A DNA stretch of 64,000 nucleotides from CBINFS01 sp966250015 (GTDB lineage: Bacteria; Bacteroidota; Rhodothermia; Rhodothermales; DASSAV01). Made by a program: the position numbers and the translations under genes. Below are positions 1-9,281 of the stretch, one piece after another; the stretch's first letter is position 1; each line of letters starts with the position of its first letter. The notes under the pieces were generated by a model. The model saw only the letters and a program-made list of their open reading frames with translations, was not told the origin of the DNA and did no database searches. The stretch spans positions 62,001 to 126,000 of the forward strand of contig CBINFS010000006.1 of the NCBI GenBank assembly GCA_966250015.1, read 5' to 3'.

Positions 1-765
1 GTAGGTTTTGAGGGCAAGTCCTCCGAAGCCCTGCCCGGCATTTTGCTCGACCTTTTCGACGATCAGCTGGGTCAGCATTTTCCGCGTCTCTTCCGAGCCG
101 AGCACTTTCTGGGCGTAGTCGGCGGTGAGCTCCTTGATGTCGCGCCGGAAATCGGGGTCTTCGAGGACTGCCCGGGTCACGCCGAGCGCGGTCTCGCGGT
201 ACCGTGCGATGACGCCGCTCTCTTCGATCTTCTGCTTGATGATGTGTTCGTTGATGAGCTCTTTCGAGACCGCCTGCGCCAATCGGAAAATGACCCGCTC
301 ACGCTGGGCCGGAATGAGGCCCTGGCCGAAAATCGGACGCTTCTGGCGAGGATTGAAGAGCATCGTGATGGCCAGCCAATTCGTAAAGAAGCCGATCAGG
401 CCGCTGACCGAGAGGATGCGAAGGAGCCCTTCGATGGAAGCTTCATAGCCCAGGACGGAGATCCGCATCCCGTCGAAGTCCCAGAAGAATGAGAGGGCAA
501 AAACGAGTCCGAGGAACAGCGGGATGATCCGGAGGAATTTGAGAATGGAGGCGTAGGTGCCTTGCACCTTTGGAGGCTCGACCGAATGGGCGACAGGGGG
601 AGAGGGCGGGGGCAGGTGGCGCCGGACGTACCGGGCTAGGAGCACTCGGAGGTCCCGGGCCTTTTCCTTCGTCAGGGCTTTTGCTTGGGGGATCGACGAT
701 ACAGGAGGAGTTTCCGCGCCCGTCCCGTCGGTGCCATCCACGAAATTCGGGTTTTCCTCTTGCAT
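1..765 (-). CDS. DUF445 family membrane protein (3' part cut by window edge)
   Basis: An open frame runs from an ATG at 765 to the left edge (255 codons, no stop), so the C-terminus is missing. The first ~70 residues are Pro/Arg-rich and probably cytoplasmic. A hydrophobic segment around residues 75-93 follows, then a second around 108-128 containing GFFTNWLAITMLFNP, the signature stretch of DUF445 (YheB/YjiN-like) proteins. A charged helical region follows. Function in the family is poorly defined; it is an inner-membrane protein. It is the last visible gene of a minus-strand run (mlaE, mlaF, mlaD, HD protein, this gene) with a 47-base gap to the HD gene, so co-transcription is plausible. 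The family call is firm; the role is unknown. Confidence 0.85.
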   Translation of the reverse strand, partial: MQEENPNFVDGTDGTGAETPPVSSIPQAKALTKEKARDLRVLLARYVRRHLPPPSPPVAHSVEPPKVQGTYASILKFLRIIPLFLGLVFALSFFWDFDGMRISVLGYEASIEGLLRILSVSGLIGFFTNWLAITMLFNPRQKRPIFGQGLIPAQRERVIFRLAQAVSKELINEHIIKQKIEESGVIARYRETALGVTRAVLEDPDFRRDIKELTADYAQKVLGSEETRKMLTQLIVEKVEQNAGQGFGGLALKTY

Positions 766-812
766 CTAGAACCCCAACAAACGGCAAATGGAAAGGGAAA
801 ACGGGACGTGTA

Positions 813-1367
813 TCATTCAAATCCGAGCCTTTTGGCGTGCGCCTGGAGCCCCGCAATCACGTGCGTTATGTGGGTGTTCAGGTCGATACCGAGCTCTTCC
901 ACGCCTAATTGAATGTCTTCACGGCTGACGGCAGCCGCAAAGGCTTTATCCTTTAATTTCTTTCGGACGGATTTCGGTTCCATTCCTTCGAGTCCGGTCG
1001 GCCTGACGTAGGCCACGGCCAAAATGAAACCGCATAGCTCGTCGACGGCAAACAGCGTTTTCGCCAGCCGCGTCGTGCGTGGTGTGCCGGAGTAGAGGGC
1101 GTGCCCGAGGATAGCCTCAAGCATGACGTCAGGGTACCCGAGCTCCTTCAGCGTGCGTACGCCGACAAACGGGTGTTCTTCGGCGGTCGGATGCTTTTCA
1201 TAGTCCATGTCGTGCAGGAGGCCGGTCATGCGCCACAGCTCTTCGTCCTCTCCCAGGAGTTTGGCGTAGTATTCCATGGCGGCCTCAACGGCGTAAGCGT
1301 GACGGCGCAGACTTTCACTGGTCGTCCATTCGTGGAAAAGTGCGAGCGCGTCTTCGTAAGTCGGCAT
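813..1367 (-). CDS. HD-domain phosphohydrolase-like protein
   Basis: This 184-residue protein has an HD-domain pattern: an N-terminal His (RRHAYAVE), then LLHDMDYEKHP at about residues 50-60, and a later His (GHALYSG). These are the usual metal ligands of HD hydrolases. It resembles the short HDIG-type hydrolases that act on nucleotides or related phosphoesters; the substrate cannot be read from the sequence. It lies 34 bases downstream of mlaD on the same strand and 47 bases upstream of the DUF445 gene. No DNA-binding or signalling domain is fused to it. The domain is confident, the reaction is not. Confidence 0.8.
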   Translation of the reverse strand: MPTYEDALALFHEWTTSESLRRHAYAVEAAMEYYAKLLGEDEELWRMTGLLHDMDYEKHPTAEEHPFVGVRTLKELGYPDVMLEAILGHALYSGTPRTTRLAKTLFAVDELCGFILAVAYVRPTGLEGMEPKSVRKKLKDKAFAAAVSREDIQLGVEELGIDLNTHITHVIAGLQAHAKRLGFE

Positions 1368-1401
1368 GTCAATACGTAAAAGTGTTCTAAACTCGAAACC
1401 G

Positions 1402-2334
1402 TTAGAAAATCTCGATGAGTTTCATTTCACGGAGGTAGCGGCCCGGGTTGGATTCGAAGTCGGTCAGGATCCGATTCAACGTGGTGGTCATCGAATCCAG
1501 CCGGGTGTAGAGGGCGGGATCGTTTAGCAGTTTTGCCGCGGTGCCGTCGCCGTGCCGGAGCTGTACGAGCAGGGTATCGAGGCTTGCGGCGGTGCTTTCC
1601 AGCGTGTCGAGGTCGCCGTCTACACGCCGGAGGAGGTGATTCAGGTTCTGAACGGCGAGGGCGAGCGAATCGCTGTTTTCGGACGTGAACCGGTCGAGGT
1701 CGGATGAGAGGGACTCGAAGTTGGTCAGGACGGTGGAGATACGAGCTTGCTCGGCGGACAGGAGCTTGTTGAGCGAGGTGGCGACGTTTTCGAGCTCGAT
1801 GAGTGCCCTGTTCAGCCGACTGTTCGTATTGCCGAGCAGGTATTGCGTCTGCTCGAAGGTTGCGCCGGCGGCGACGAGGACGCTGTCGAGCCGGCTTGTA
1901 AGCATCGGTGCACGCTCCGAGACAAGGCTCATCAGGTCAGGTGTGGATTCTCCGGGAATGACGGATCCGGGACGTAGCGGTGGATTGCCCGGCGGACCGA
2001 GCACGACCTCCATGTCGACCGATCCGAGCGCAGCAAATCCGCCGACCCGCGCGAACGAACCCTCCGGAATTACGATGTCCCGGTCGACCTTAAAGCCTAC
2101 CTGCACCATCTGGGTTGTGGGGTCGAGACGAACCCTCGTGATGCTCCCGGCTGCGATCCCGTTGATGCGGACGGCGTTGCCGCGCATCAAGCCGCCTGCG
2201 TCTTCAAACGCGGTAGCCAGCTCGTACGTGCCGCGAAAGAGGGGGAGGCTCGAAAAAAAGCGGATGCCGATAAAAAAAACGACCGCCGCGACGATGATGG
2301 CGATTCCTACTTTCAGTTCGTTCGCTAATCGCAT
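1402..2334 (-). CDS. mlaD: MlaD-type MCE-domain lipid transport protein
   Basis: This 310-residue protein has one N-terminal membrane helix (about residues 8-30) followed by an MCE domain (GNAVRINGIAAGSITRVRLDP at about 52-72, then the GSVDMEVVLGPP region). A long predicted coiled-coil or helical tail runs to the end, with many Leu/Ser/Asn/Asp residues. In Mla systems the MCE protein is membrane-anchored, binds lipid in the periplasm and passes it to or from the MlaFE ABC transporter. The helical tail is longer than in E. coli MlaD and resembles the tail of Mce-like or PqiB-like proteins. The start is 8 bases after the mlaF stop, so it is in the same operon. Confidence 0.88.
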   Translation of the reverse strand: MRLANELKVGIAIIVAAVVFFIGIRFFSSLPLFRGTYELATAFEDAGGLMRGNAVRINGIAAGSITRVRLDPTTQMVQVGFKVDRDIVIPEGSFARVGGFAALGSVDMEVVLGPPGNPPLRPGSVIPGESTPDLMSLVSERAPMLTSRLDSVLVAAGATFEQTQYLLGNTNSRLNRALIELENVATSLNKLLSAEQARISTVLTNFESLSSDLDRFTSENSDSLALAVQNLNHLLRRVDGDLDTLESTAASLDTLLVQLRHGDGTAAKLLNDPALYTRLDSMTTTLNRILTDFESNPGRYLREMKLIEIF

Positions 2335-2342
2335 GGTATGGT

Positions 2343-3110
2343 TCAGGAGCGTTTTTCCGCAATCAATTCAGGATAGCCGATCTGGTACTCATTAGCCCGG
2401 ACGAAGCCGAGGAGCGTGGCGTCGGTGCTCCGGTGCAGCTCATCGATCGTACCGGTCCAGTGCAGCCTACCCTGATGGATGAAGGCGGCGCGGTCGGCAA
2501 TGGCCAGGACGGAGTGCATGTCGTGTGAGATGACGATGCTGGTCACGTTCAGCTGGTCGGCAAGGTTGCTGATCAGCTCGTCAATCGTGTTGGACGTTTC
2601 GGGGTCAAGCCCGCTCGTCGGTTCGTCGTAGATGATGTACCGTGGCCTCAGAGCGATGGCCCGGGCCAACGCCACACGTTTGCGCATGCCGCCCGATAGC
2701 TCGGACGGATTTTTGTCACCAATGTCCGGGAGCTGGACGAGCTCGAGGCACTTCCGCGCTTCCCGTTCGATTTCGGCTTCGGTTTTGTCGGTAAAGGTAC
2801 GCAGGGGAAAGGCCACGTTTTCAAAAGCGCTCATCGAATCGAACAGCGCGCCCCCCTGGAAAAGTACGCCAAACTGGGTTCTGACCTGGCGTAGCTGCTT
2901 GTAGGATATGCGGTTGATGTCCACGCCGTCCACGAGCACCCGGCCTTCTTCGGGCTGGAGGAGGCCGATGATGTGCTTCATCAAGACGCTCTTCCCGGAG
3001 CCTGAGCGTCCGATGATGGCCATCGTCTCGCCTTCGTGGATGTCGAGGGATATATCCTGAAGGACCGGCTTCCCGTCGAACTGTTTGGACAGGTGTTCGA
3101 TACGGATCAT
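2343..3110 (-). CDS. mlaF: MlaF-type ABC transporter ATP-binding protein
   Basis: 255 residues from the ATG at 3110 (MIRIEHLSKQFDG). The open frame extends further upstream, but that would run through mlaE, and the ATG at 3110 lies 2 bases past the mlaE stop, as expected for translational coupling. Walker A is GRSGSGKS, the ABC signature is LSGGMRKRVALARA, Walker B is YIIYDEP, and the H-loop is ISHDMHS. It energises retrograde or anterograde phospholipid transport with MlaE and MlaD at the inner membrane. The family also includes Ttg2A-like ATPases. The neighbouring permease and MCE protein make the Mla assignment strong. Confidence 0.92.
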   Translation of the reverse strand: MIRIEHLSKQFDGKPVLQDISLDIHEGETMAIIGRSGSGKSVLMKHIIGLLQPEEGRVLVDGVDINRISYKQLRQVRTQFGVLFQGGALFDSMSAFENVAFPLRTFTDKTEAEIEREARKCLELVQLPDIGDKNPSELSGGMRKRVALARAIALRPRYIIYDEPTSGLDPETSNTIDELISNLADQLNVTSIVISHDMHSVLAIADRAAFIHQGRLHWTGTIDELHRSTDATLLGFVRANEYQIGYPELIAEKRS

Positions 3111-3112
3111 GG

Positions 3113-3874
3113 TTACAGGAGGAAAACTGCAAGGAAAAGGTCGGCAATCAGGATGAAGACGCAGGACGTCACGGCGGCCTGGGTCGTGCTCCGGCCGACA
3201 CCCTCGGCCCCCCCGGTGGTGTGATACCCTTTGAAGCAAGAGACGGAGGTGATGATAAAGCCGAACGTGATGGACTTGATCAGGCCGAACCAGGCGTCAA
3301 AAGGCTTGAAGAACTCGCGTGCACCCTGGACGAACTCACCCGACGACACGAAACCGCCGAGGTCGGCAATAATGACGCCGGCGCCGATACCGACCAGACA
3401 CGCAAGCACGTACAGGACGGGAAACATGACGATCCCCGCGATGATCCGCGGGAGGATCAAATACCCGACCGAGTTGAGGCCCATTGCTTCGAGCGCGTCG
3501 ATCTGCTCGGTGACGCGCATGGTGCCGAGCTCGGCGGCGATGCGCGCGCCTACACGCCCGGCAAGAATGAAACCGGTCACGACGGCGCCCAGCTCGAGGA
3601 TCATCGACGGTGCGACGATTGACCCGATGATGCTACGCGGGATGAACGGGGAAACGAGCTGGTAGGCAGTCTGGACCGTGGTCACGGCGCCCGAAAAGGC
3701 TGCGGCAAGGGCGATGATTGGGATCGACTCCGTCCCGATCTGAACCATCTGGGAAAAGAGGTTCTTCCGGTACAGCTTGACGTCGCCAAGCATGCTGAGC
3801 GCGCCGACGTGCAAGAGCACGTATCTGCCCAGCGTCCGGGCGGGATCGAGTAAACGCATCAACGTGGCTGCCAT
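3113..3874 (-). CDS. mlaE: MlaE-type ABC transporter permease
   Basis: 253 residues from the ATG at 3874, a normal MlaE length. The frame stays open to 4009, but a GGGAG ribosome-binding site lies just before 3874. The upstream in-frame start at 4009 would fall inside a promoter -7 box at 4007-4014, so the shorter start is preferred. The protein is highly hydrophobic, with about five membrane segments and the conserved MlaE core: ELGAVVTGFILAGRVGARIAAELG, then TEQIDALEAMGLNSVGYLI-like residues. It forms the membrane channel of the lipid ABC transporter with MlaF and the MCE protein encoded directly downstream. It is the first gene of the minus-strand operon. Confidence 0.9.
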   Translation of the reverse strand: MAATLMRLLDPARTLGRYVLLHVGALSMLGDVKLYRKNLFSQMVQIGTESIPIIALAAAFSGAVTTVQTAYQLVSPFIPRSIIGSIVAPSMILELGAVVTGFILAGRVGARIAAELGTMRVTEQIDALEAMGLNSVGYLILPRIIAGIVMFPVLYVLACLVGIGAGVIIADLGGFVSSGEFVQGAREFFKPFDAWFGLIKSITFGFIITSVSCFKGYHTTGGAEGVGRSTTQAAVTSCVFILIADLFLAVFLL

Positions 3875-4006
3875 ACAGTAACGCTCCCAAACCTGTTCGG
3901 AGATTTCGGCTGCGAAATAACGACTCAGGAGAGGGTAAGTGCCGGAAGAGAAGGTCGAGAACGGCGAACGACGTAACGGTGTCACCAGACCGACGTACAT
4001 TACGAC

Positions 4007-4035
4007 CAAATCTATACCGATATTTCGTCACCAAA
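4007..4035 (-). promoter_or_regulatory. Bacteroidota-type promoter for the mla operon
   Basis: On the minus strand, TTTG (4035-4032) is followed by a 17-base spacer and TAGATTTG (4014-4007). This matches the TTTG...TAnnTTTG primary promoter pattern known from Bacteroidota. It points at mlaE, leaving a leader of about 130 bases before the ATG at 3874. The call is by pattern only. Confidence 0.5.
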
Positions 4036-4081
4036 GCCGCTTTTCGGCCGGTGATAGTAACGGTTAATACGAAAAACGGAC

Positions 4082-4097
4082 CGTTTGTATTCAAACG
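4082..4097. promoter_or_regulatory. Inverted repeat just upstream of radA
   Basis: CGTTTG (4082-4087) and CAAACG (4092-4097) form a perfect 6-base inverted repeat with a TATT loop, ending 12 bases before the radA ATG. An overlapping dyad, AAACGG-A-CCGTTT, lies immediately before it. It could be an operator or a leader hairpin in the divergent mlaE/radA spacer. Its function is unknown. Confidence 0.35.
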
Positions 4098-4109
4098 AAC
4101 CAGAAGAAA

Positions 4110-5474
4110 ATGGCTAAGAGCCGGTCGAAATACGTCTGTCATGTCTGCGGATACGAAACCGCACAATGGATGGGCAGGTGCCCGGGCTGTGAGTCGTGGG
4201 ATTCGTTCGTTGAGGAGGTGGCTCCTGCGCCCGTTCGAGCACGCGTGCCGAAACAGGTAGGCGCGCGGGGCGCCGGGGCAAGAGCTCTATCGCTTTCGGA
4301 CGTGGAGGCGGCCGGCGAAATCCGGATGCAAACGGGCGTGGGTGAGTTCGACCGGGTGATGGGGGACGGGATCATGCTCGGGTCGCTCATTTTGCTCGCC
4401 GGTGATCCGGGAATCGGCAAGAGCACCCTGATGACGGAGATGGGCCGGTACATGCCTGACCGTCGGATCCTGTACGTGACGGGGGAGGAGTCGGTGCGGC
4501 AGGTCAAGGTGCGCGCCGAACGGCTGGGTGTGACGTCGAAGCAGTTCCTGTTGCTTGCCGAGACGAACGTAGAGGAGATCGTCGCAGTCGTGCAGGAAAC
4601 AGAGCCCGAGCTGCTCATCGTCGATTCGATCCAGACACTTTTTCGGCCGGACATCCAGAGCGCACCGGGGTCCGTGAGCCAGGTGCGCGAGAGTGCGGCG
4701 GCGCTGCTCGAGGTCACAAAGTCGATGAACTTCCCGACTTTCCTGGTGGGGCACGTGACGAAGGAAGGGATCGTTGCCGGGCCGCGCGTGCTCGAGCACA
4801 TGGTCGACACCGTTCTCTACTTCGAGGGTGATCGGCATCATTCGTTCCGGATCCTGCGGGCGGTCAAAAACCGGTTTGGTTCGACGAACGAGATTGGCGT
4901 CTTCGAGATGCACGACTCGGGTCTGCGGGAGGTGAGCAATCCGAGCGAGATCTTCCTTTCGGAGCGGAGCTACGGTTCGAGCGGGTCGGCCGTGGTGTGT
5001 TCGGTGGAAGGGACGCGGCCGGTGCTGGTAGAGCTGCAAAGCCTCGTGACGCCGACGTCCTACGGCACGCCGCAACGGACGGCTACCGGCTTTGACTACC
5101 GCCGGTTGCAAATGCTGCTCGCCGTGCTCGAAAAGCGGGAGGGCTTGCGGCTGTCGACACACGACGTTTTTCTGAATGTGGTAGGCGGCGTGCGGCTCGA
5201 CGAGCCGGCCGTCGATCTGGGTGTAATCGTAGCCGTAGCGTCGTCATTCCGCGACATCCCGACGGACACCGGGACGGTGCTGATCGGGGAGGTCGGGTTG
5301 GGCGGTGAGGTGCGATCGGTCAGCCGCATCGAAGCCCGATTGAAGGAGGCCGCGAAACTCGGATTCGAGCGAGCGATCGTTCCGGCCAACAGCCTCAAAG
5401 GGGTCGTGGTGCCCAAAAAGCTGGAGGTGACGGGTGTCCGCTCGCTCCACGAAGCGCTCGATCTGGTGCTGTAA
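4110..5474 (+). CDS. radA: DNA repair protein RadA
   Basis: 454 residues, full family length. An N-terminal four-cysteine zinc finger (C10, C13, C24, C27) is followed by a RecA-like ATPase with Walker A GDPGIGKS (from residue 98). The RadA-specific KNRFG motif is at 253-257. The C-terminal third is the Lon-protease-like domain (LNVVGGVRLDEPAVDLGV and GEVGLGGEVR). RadA promotes branch migration and processing of recombination intermediates alongside RecA, in the cytoplasm. It is divergent from the mla operon and stands alone; the next plus-strand gene starts about 80 bases later. Confidence 0.96.
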   Translation: MAKSRSKYVCHVCGYETAQWMGRCPGCESWDSFVEEVAPAPVRARVPKQVGARGAGARALSLSDVEAAGEIRMQTGVGEFDRVMGDGIMLGSLILLAGDPGIGKSTLMTEMGRYMPDRRILYVTGEESVRQVKVRAERLGVTSKQFLLLAETNVEEIVAVVQETEPELLIVDSIQTLFRPDIQSAPGSVSQVRESAAALLEVTKSMNFPTFLVGHVTKEGIVAGPRVLEHMVDTVLYFEGDRHHSFRILRAVKNRFGSTNEIGVFEMHDSGLREVSNPSEIFLSERSYGSSGSAVVCSVEGTRPVLVELQSLVTPTSYGTPQRTATGFDYRRLQMLLAVLEKREGLRLSTHDVFLNVVGGVRLDEPAVDLGVIVAVASSFRDIPTDTGTVLIGEVGLGGEVRSVSRIEARLKEAAKLGFERAIVPANSLKGVVVPKKLEVTGVRSLHEALDLVL

Positions 5475-5552
5475 GAGGCAGGTCTTCACGGGTTCATTAC
5501 AGTTCACGTCTTTCGAGGTCCGCACGAAGCCGCTACACTCCACGATTGTGGT

Positions 5553-7541
5553 GTGAACGATCAGAACGGCGGTACTTTCATGAAGCAGACGTTTCCCTTC
5601 GGCCAGGAGGTTGTCTGGGAGCCACGTCAGGAGTGGATAGCAAACAGCAACCTCTCCCGGTTCATGAGCAAGCACGGGATCGGTTCGTACGACGAGCTGC
5701 TCGCCCGTTCCACGAACGACATCGCCTGGTTCTGGGACGCGGTGATACAGGACCTCGACGTCCGGTTTTATAAACCTTACACTGAGGTCGTCGACCTGAG
5801 TGGCGGTCCTATGTTTCCGAAGTGGTGTGTGGGCGGGGAGATGAACATCGTCCACAACCTGCTCGACAAATGGCAGGAAGGACCTGTCAAGGACCTGGCC
5901 GCGCTACGCTGGGAAGGCGAAGAAGGGGACGTCCGAATCCTCTCGTATGGCGTGCTGAACCGTGAGGTTTGCCGCTGCGCCAATGCTTTGAAAAGCCTTG
6001 GAATCGGGCGCGGCGACGTGGTGGGGCTGTTCATGCCGATGACGCCGGAGCTCGTCATCGCGTTTCTGGCGGTCATCAAGATCGGCGGGGTGGTGTTGCC
6101 GCTGTTCAGCGGGTACGGACCCGGGGCGGTGGCGACACGTCTCAACGATGCCGGGGCAAGGGCCCTGTTTACGAGCAATGCCTTTTTCCGCCGGGGGCAT
6201 ACGGTATCCATGAAACCCGTCGCCGACGTGGCGCTAGCGAACGTCCCGTCGGTGCGGCATGTGATCGTTCACCGACGCGTCCAACAAGACGATGAGGCGC
6301 CCTGGACACCCGGTCGCGACCACTGGTGGGACGAGCTGATGGCGGATCAACCGGACACGGCAGAGACGGTGGTAACCTCGGCGGAGGACGTGCTCATGCT
6401 CATTTACACGAGCGGCACGACGGGCACGCCCAAGGGGGCGGTCCACACACACTGCGGCTTCCCCGTAAAAGCCGCCCAGGACATGTACCACCCGATGGAC
6501 CTCAGGCCGGGGGAGGTGTTGTACTGGATGACCGATATGGGTTGGATGATGGGGCCGTGGCTGGTCTTTGGGACGCTATTAATCGGCGCAACGATGGTGC
6601 TGTACGACGGCGCACCCGACTACCCCGACCCCGGCCGTGTCTGGAAAATCGTTGCCGATCATGGAGTGACGCACCTCGGGGTGTCTCCAACCCTCATTCG
6701 AGCATTGATGGGTTACGGCACCGAGCCCGTGCGGCGTCACGATCTATCGTCACTTCGTGCGGCAGGATCCACGGGAAGCCCGTGGGATCCCGAATCGTGG
6801 CTCTGGCTCTTTCGGAACGTACTGGGTGGAGAAAAACCCATCCTGAACTACTCGGGCGGCACCGAAATCAGCGGCGGAATCCTGTGCGGCAACTTCTTCA
6901 AGCCGATGAAACCTTGCTCGTTTTCGGGGCCGGTGCCCGGGATGGATGCCGACGTCGTGGACGATCGGGGCCGGTCGATACGCGGAGCCGTCGGTGAGCT
7001 CGTCATACGGCGTCCGTGGATCGGCATGACGAGAGGGTTCTTCCGCGATCCGGATCGATACGTCGATACGTACTGGCGCCGGTTCGAGGGCATGTGGGTG
7101 CACGGCGACTTCGCCGCCGTCGACGAGGACGGGCTCTGGTACATTCTGGGGCGTAGTGACGACACGATCAACGTGGGCGGGAAGCGCATTGGACCGGCAG
7201 AGGTCGAGTCCATTCTCTGCGCGCACCCGGACGTGGTCGAAGCGGCCGTCGTGGGTGTTCCGCACGACGTCAAAGGGCAGGACATCGCCGCCTTCGTCGT
7301 TCTACAAACGGGCACGAAGGGCGACGAAAAGCTCAGGAACGAGCTGATGAAGCTGGTCATCAACGAGCTGGGGCGGGCGCTCAAACCGGGGGCGATTCGT
7401 TTCGTCACCATGCTCCCGAAGACCCGGAACGCAAAGGTGATGCGGCGGATCATACGAGCGGCATATCTTGGCGAGGACGTCGGCGACACGAGCAGCCTCG
7501 AGGACCCTGTTGCCATTATCGCCATTCGGGAATCGTATTGA
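5553..7541 (+). CDS. AMP-forming acyl-CoA synthetase (acetyl-CoA synthetase-like)
   Basis: 662 residues from a GTG at 5553, or 653 from the ATG at 5580; neither has a strong ribosome-binding site. The ANL-superfamily signature YTSGTTGTPKG is present, followed by the acetate-CoA-ligase-like stretch WMTDMGWMMGP. GGTEISGG and the hinge YILGRSDDTINVGGKRIGPAEVE come later, and the C-terminus holds the invariant acetylation/adenylation lysine region (PKTRNAKVMRR). It activates a short or medium carboxylic acid to an acyl-CoA via an acyl-AMP. The acyl-binding pocket is not diagnostic by eye, so acetate, propionate, acetoacetate or another acid are all possible. Confidence 0.88.
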   Translation: MNDQNGGTFMKQTFPFGQEVVWEPRQEWIANSNLSRFMSKHGIGSYDELLARSTNDIAWFWDAVIQDLDVRFYKPYTEVVDLSGGPMFPKWCVGGEMNIVHNLLDKWQEGPVKDLAALRWEGEEGDVRILSYGVLNREVCRCANALKSLGIGRGDVVGLFMPMTPELVIAFLAVIKIGGVVLPLFSGYGPGAVATRLNDAGARALFTSNAFFRRGHTVSMKPVADVALANVPSVRHVIVHRRVQQDDEAPWTPGRDHWWDELMADQPDTAETVVTSAEDVLMLIYTSGTTGTPKGAVHTHCGFPVKAAQDMYHPMDLRPGEVLYWMTDMGWMMGPWLVFGTLLIGATMVLYDGAPDYPDPGRVWKIVADHGVTHLGVSPTLIRALMGYGTEPVRRHDLSSLRAAGSTGSPWDPESWLWLFRNVLGGEKPILNYSGGTEISGGILCGNFFKPMKPCSFSGPVPGMDADVVDDRGRSIRGAVGELVIRRPWIGMTRGFFRDPDRYVDTYWRRFEGMWVHGDFAAVDEDGLWYILGRSDDTINVGGKRIGPAEVESILCAHPDVVEAAVVGVPHDVKGQDIAAFVVLQTGTKGDEKLRNELMKLVINELGRALKPGAIRFVTMLPKTRNAKVMRRIIRAAYLGEDVGDTSSLEDPVAIIAIRESY

Positions 7542-7736
7542 GCGCTCATTCTCTCAAGGCGTATCGTAGCCGGGACACGTTTGTACTATGTTGCGTGCGG
7601 TTCGTCCAAAATACACCTTCATTTCGCACCAATACGATGGATCCCGGCGGAGGGCACAATACTTGCGCCGTTTGAACTTATCCTGTATTAGGTCATTGCA
7701 CTTCTAAAGGTCGTTTCAAGTCCTTCGAGGAATCGC

Positions 7737-8903
7737 ATGAACAGGGTAAGGGTACTTTTCGTTCAGCTTGCGGCACTGGTGCTGTTTTGCAGCCCGGTGT
7801 TTGCCCAGCAGACGCTCTACACGGACCTTACCGGCACCGTGATCAATGACAGCACTGAGGCGCCGGTGGCCGGAGCGCACGTTTTCATTGCCGAATCGAT
7901 GATCGGTACGGTCACGGGGAACGACGGGAGCTACCGCCTCGAACGGGTACCCATGGGCGCGCACCGGCTGTACGTGTCCATCGTCGGCTTTGAGCCGCAA
8001 TCGATGGACATTGTCGTGCGAGAAGGGGGGCAACGAGTGTTTGACTTCCGGCTCAAGCCAACGGTCATCGAACTCGAGGAAGTTACCGTTGAGGCGAAGG
8101 AGAACAAGCGCTGGCAGCAACAGCTCCAACATTTCACCCGGCTATTCATCGGGGAGACGCCAAACGCCGAGAAGACCAAGATTCTCAACCCGGAGGTGCT
8201 GAGCTTCGACGACAAAGTCGTGCGCTTTACCGCAAAGGCGAGCGAGACGCTCGTCATCGAGAACCGGGCGCTCGGCTACCGGATTCAGTACTTTCTGAAG
8301 GAGTTTGGCGCGACGCCCGGTCGAGTGTGGTACGATGGCGAGCCACTTTACGAAGAGCTGGAACCCGAGAGCCCCGAGCAGGCGGCGGAATGGGAAGAGA
8401 ATCGCAGAAAGGCGTTTATGGGGTCGTTGCGGCATTTTCTGCTCGCCTTGATCTCAGGCAGGGTGGAAGAGCAAGGGTTCCTGACGTTCAGCAGGCCGGC
8501 GTTCGACGTATCCGCAGGGGGTACACCCACAGCCGTTGGACCGACGGCTTCCGGCTCATTTGCAGGAAACTACCGGTTCCCGCTCGACCCGAAGACGATC
8601 GTGTTCGACGGACCGACACCGTCCGAGAAAAAGATCGAGTTTCACGGATCGGTCGAGATCATCTATCAGGGGGAGATGGAAGATCCGTCCTACGCCAAGT
8701 GGATGCGCCAGCAGACGGGAGGCAGGCAGTTGGGCGTCAGGAAGGAGAACTTCCAGACGTCGTGGATTCAGCTCGATAAAGGCTCGACGCTCGTGGATTA
8801 CAAGGGCGATACGCTCGATCCGTACGGCATCACCCAGATGGGGTACTTTGCGTACGAAAGGGTCGCGGACGACGTGCCCAAGGAGTACCGGCCTACCCGG
8901 TGA
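7737..8903 (+). CDS. Secreted CarboxypepD_reg-like domain protein
   Basis: 388 residues with a signal peptide (hydrophobic stretch ending near residue 23, SPVFAQQ). It is followed by a carboxypeptidase-regulatory-like beta-sandwich at about 28-108 (GTVINDSTEAPVAGAHVFI ... GNDGSYRLERVPMGAHRLYVSIVGFEP). The remaining ~280 residues are a soluble domain I do not recognise, probably beta-rich. In Bacteroidota this N-terminal domain commonly begins TonB-dependent receptors or surface proteins, but no receptor barrel or plug is present here. It is likely exported to the periplasm or outer membrane. It is a single gene, convergent with yraN without any gap (stop at 8903, next stop at 8904). Confidence 0.8.
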   Translation: MNRVRVLFVQLAALVLFCSPVFAQQTLYTDLTGTVINDSTEAPVAGAHVFIAESMIGTVTGNDGSYRLERVPMGAHRLYVSIVGFEPQSMDIVVREGGQRVFDFRLKPTVIELEEVTVEAKENKRWQQQLQHFTRLFIGETPNAEKTKILNPEVLSFDDKVVRFTAKASETLVIENRALGYRIQYFLKEFGATPGRVWYDGEPLYEELEPESPEQAAEWEENRRKAFMGSLRHFLLALISGRVEEQGFLTFSRPAFDVSAGGTPTAVGPTASGSFAGNYRFPLDPKTIVFDGPTPSEKKIEFHGSVEIIYQGEMEDPSYAKWMRQQTGGRQLGVRKENFQTSWIQLDKGSTLVDYKGDTLDPYGITQMGYFAYERVADDVPKEYRPTR

Positions 8904-9281
8904 TCAGTTAGCCCAGAAGGCATCGCGGATGTGCGTGATTTCCGGGTCTTTGTCGCCGAGGCGTACGGTGATCACGTCGAATCGGCAGTTGGCCCCTTCG
9001 ATGCGCCGTTCGTAAAGGTAGGCCTTTGCGGCGAACACGATGTGCCGCTGTTTTGCTTTTGTGACCGCTTCCTCGGGCTCGCCGTAGTTCCTTCCCCTTC
9101 GCGTTTTGACTTCCACGAAAACGATCTCTCCGCCGTCGTTCTTTTCGTTGGGCTCGAAGCAGACGAGGTCGAGCTCTTCGTGACCGAACCGGTAGTTCCG
9201 GTCCATGACGGTCATACCGATTTTTTCGAGGTATTGCGCGGCAATATCTTCGCCTTCATTGCCGGTTTTCGTCGTAGCCAT
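8904..9281 (-). CDS. yraN: YraN/UPF0102 family endonuclease-fold protein
   Basis: 125 residues, normal for the family. The N-terminus has GNEGEDIAAQYL and MDRNYRFGHEELDLV, and the core holds IVFVEVKTRRG. The ExD/E...VEVK arrangement is that of the restriction-endonuclease-like fold. The physiological role of YraN proteins is not established. It overlaps the upstream regulator gene by one base (TGATG), so the two are translationally coupled. Confidence 0.92.
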   Translation of the reverse strand: MATTKTGNEGEDIAAQYLEKIGMTVMDRNYRFGHEELDLVCFEPNEKNDGGEIVFVEVKTRRGRNYGEPEEAVTKAKQRHIVFAAKAYLYERRIEGANCRFDVITVRLGDKDPEITHIRDAFWAN

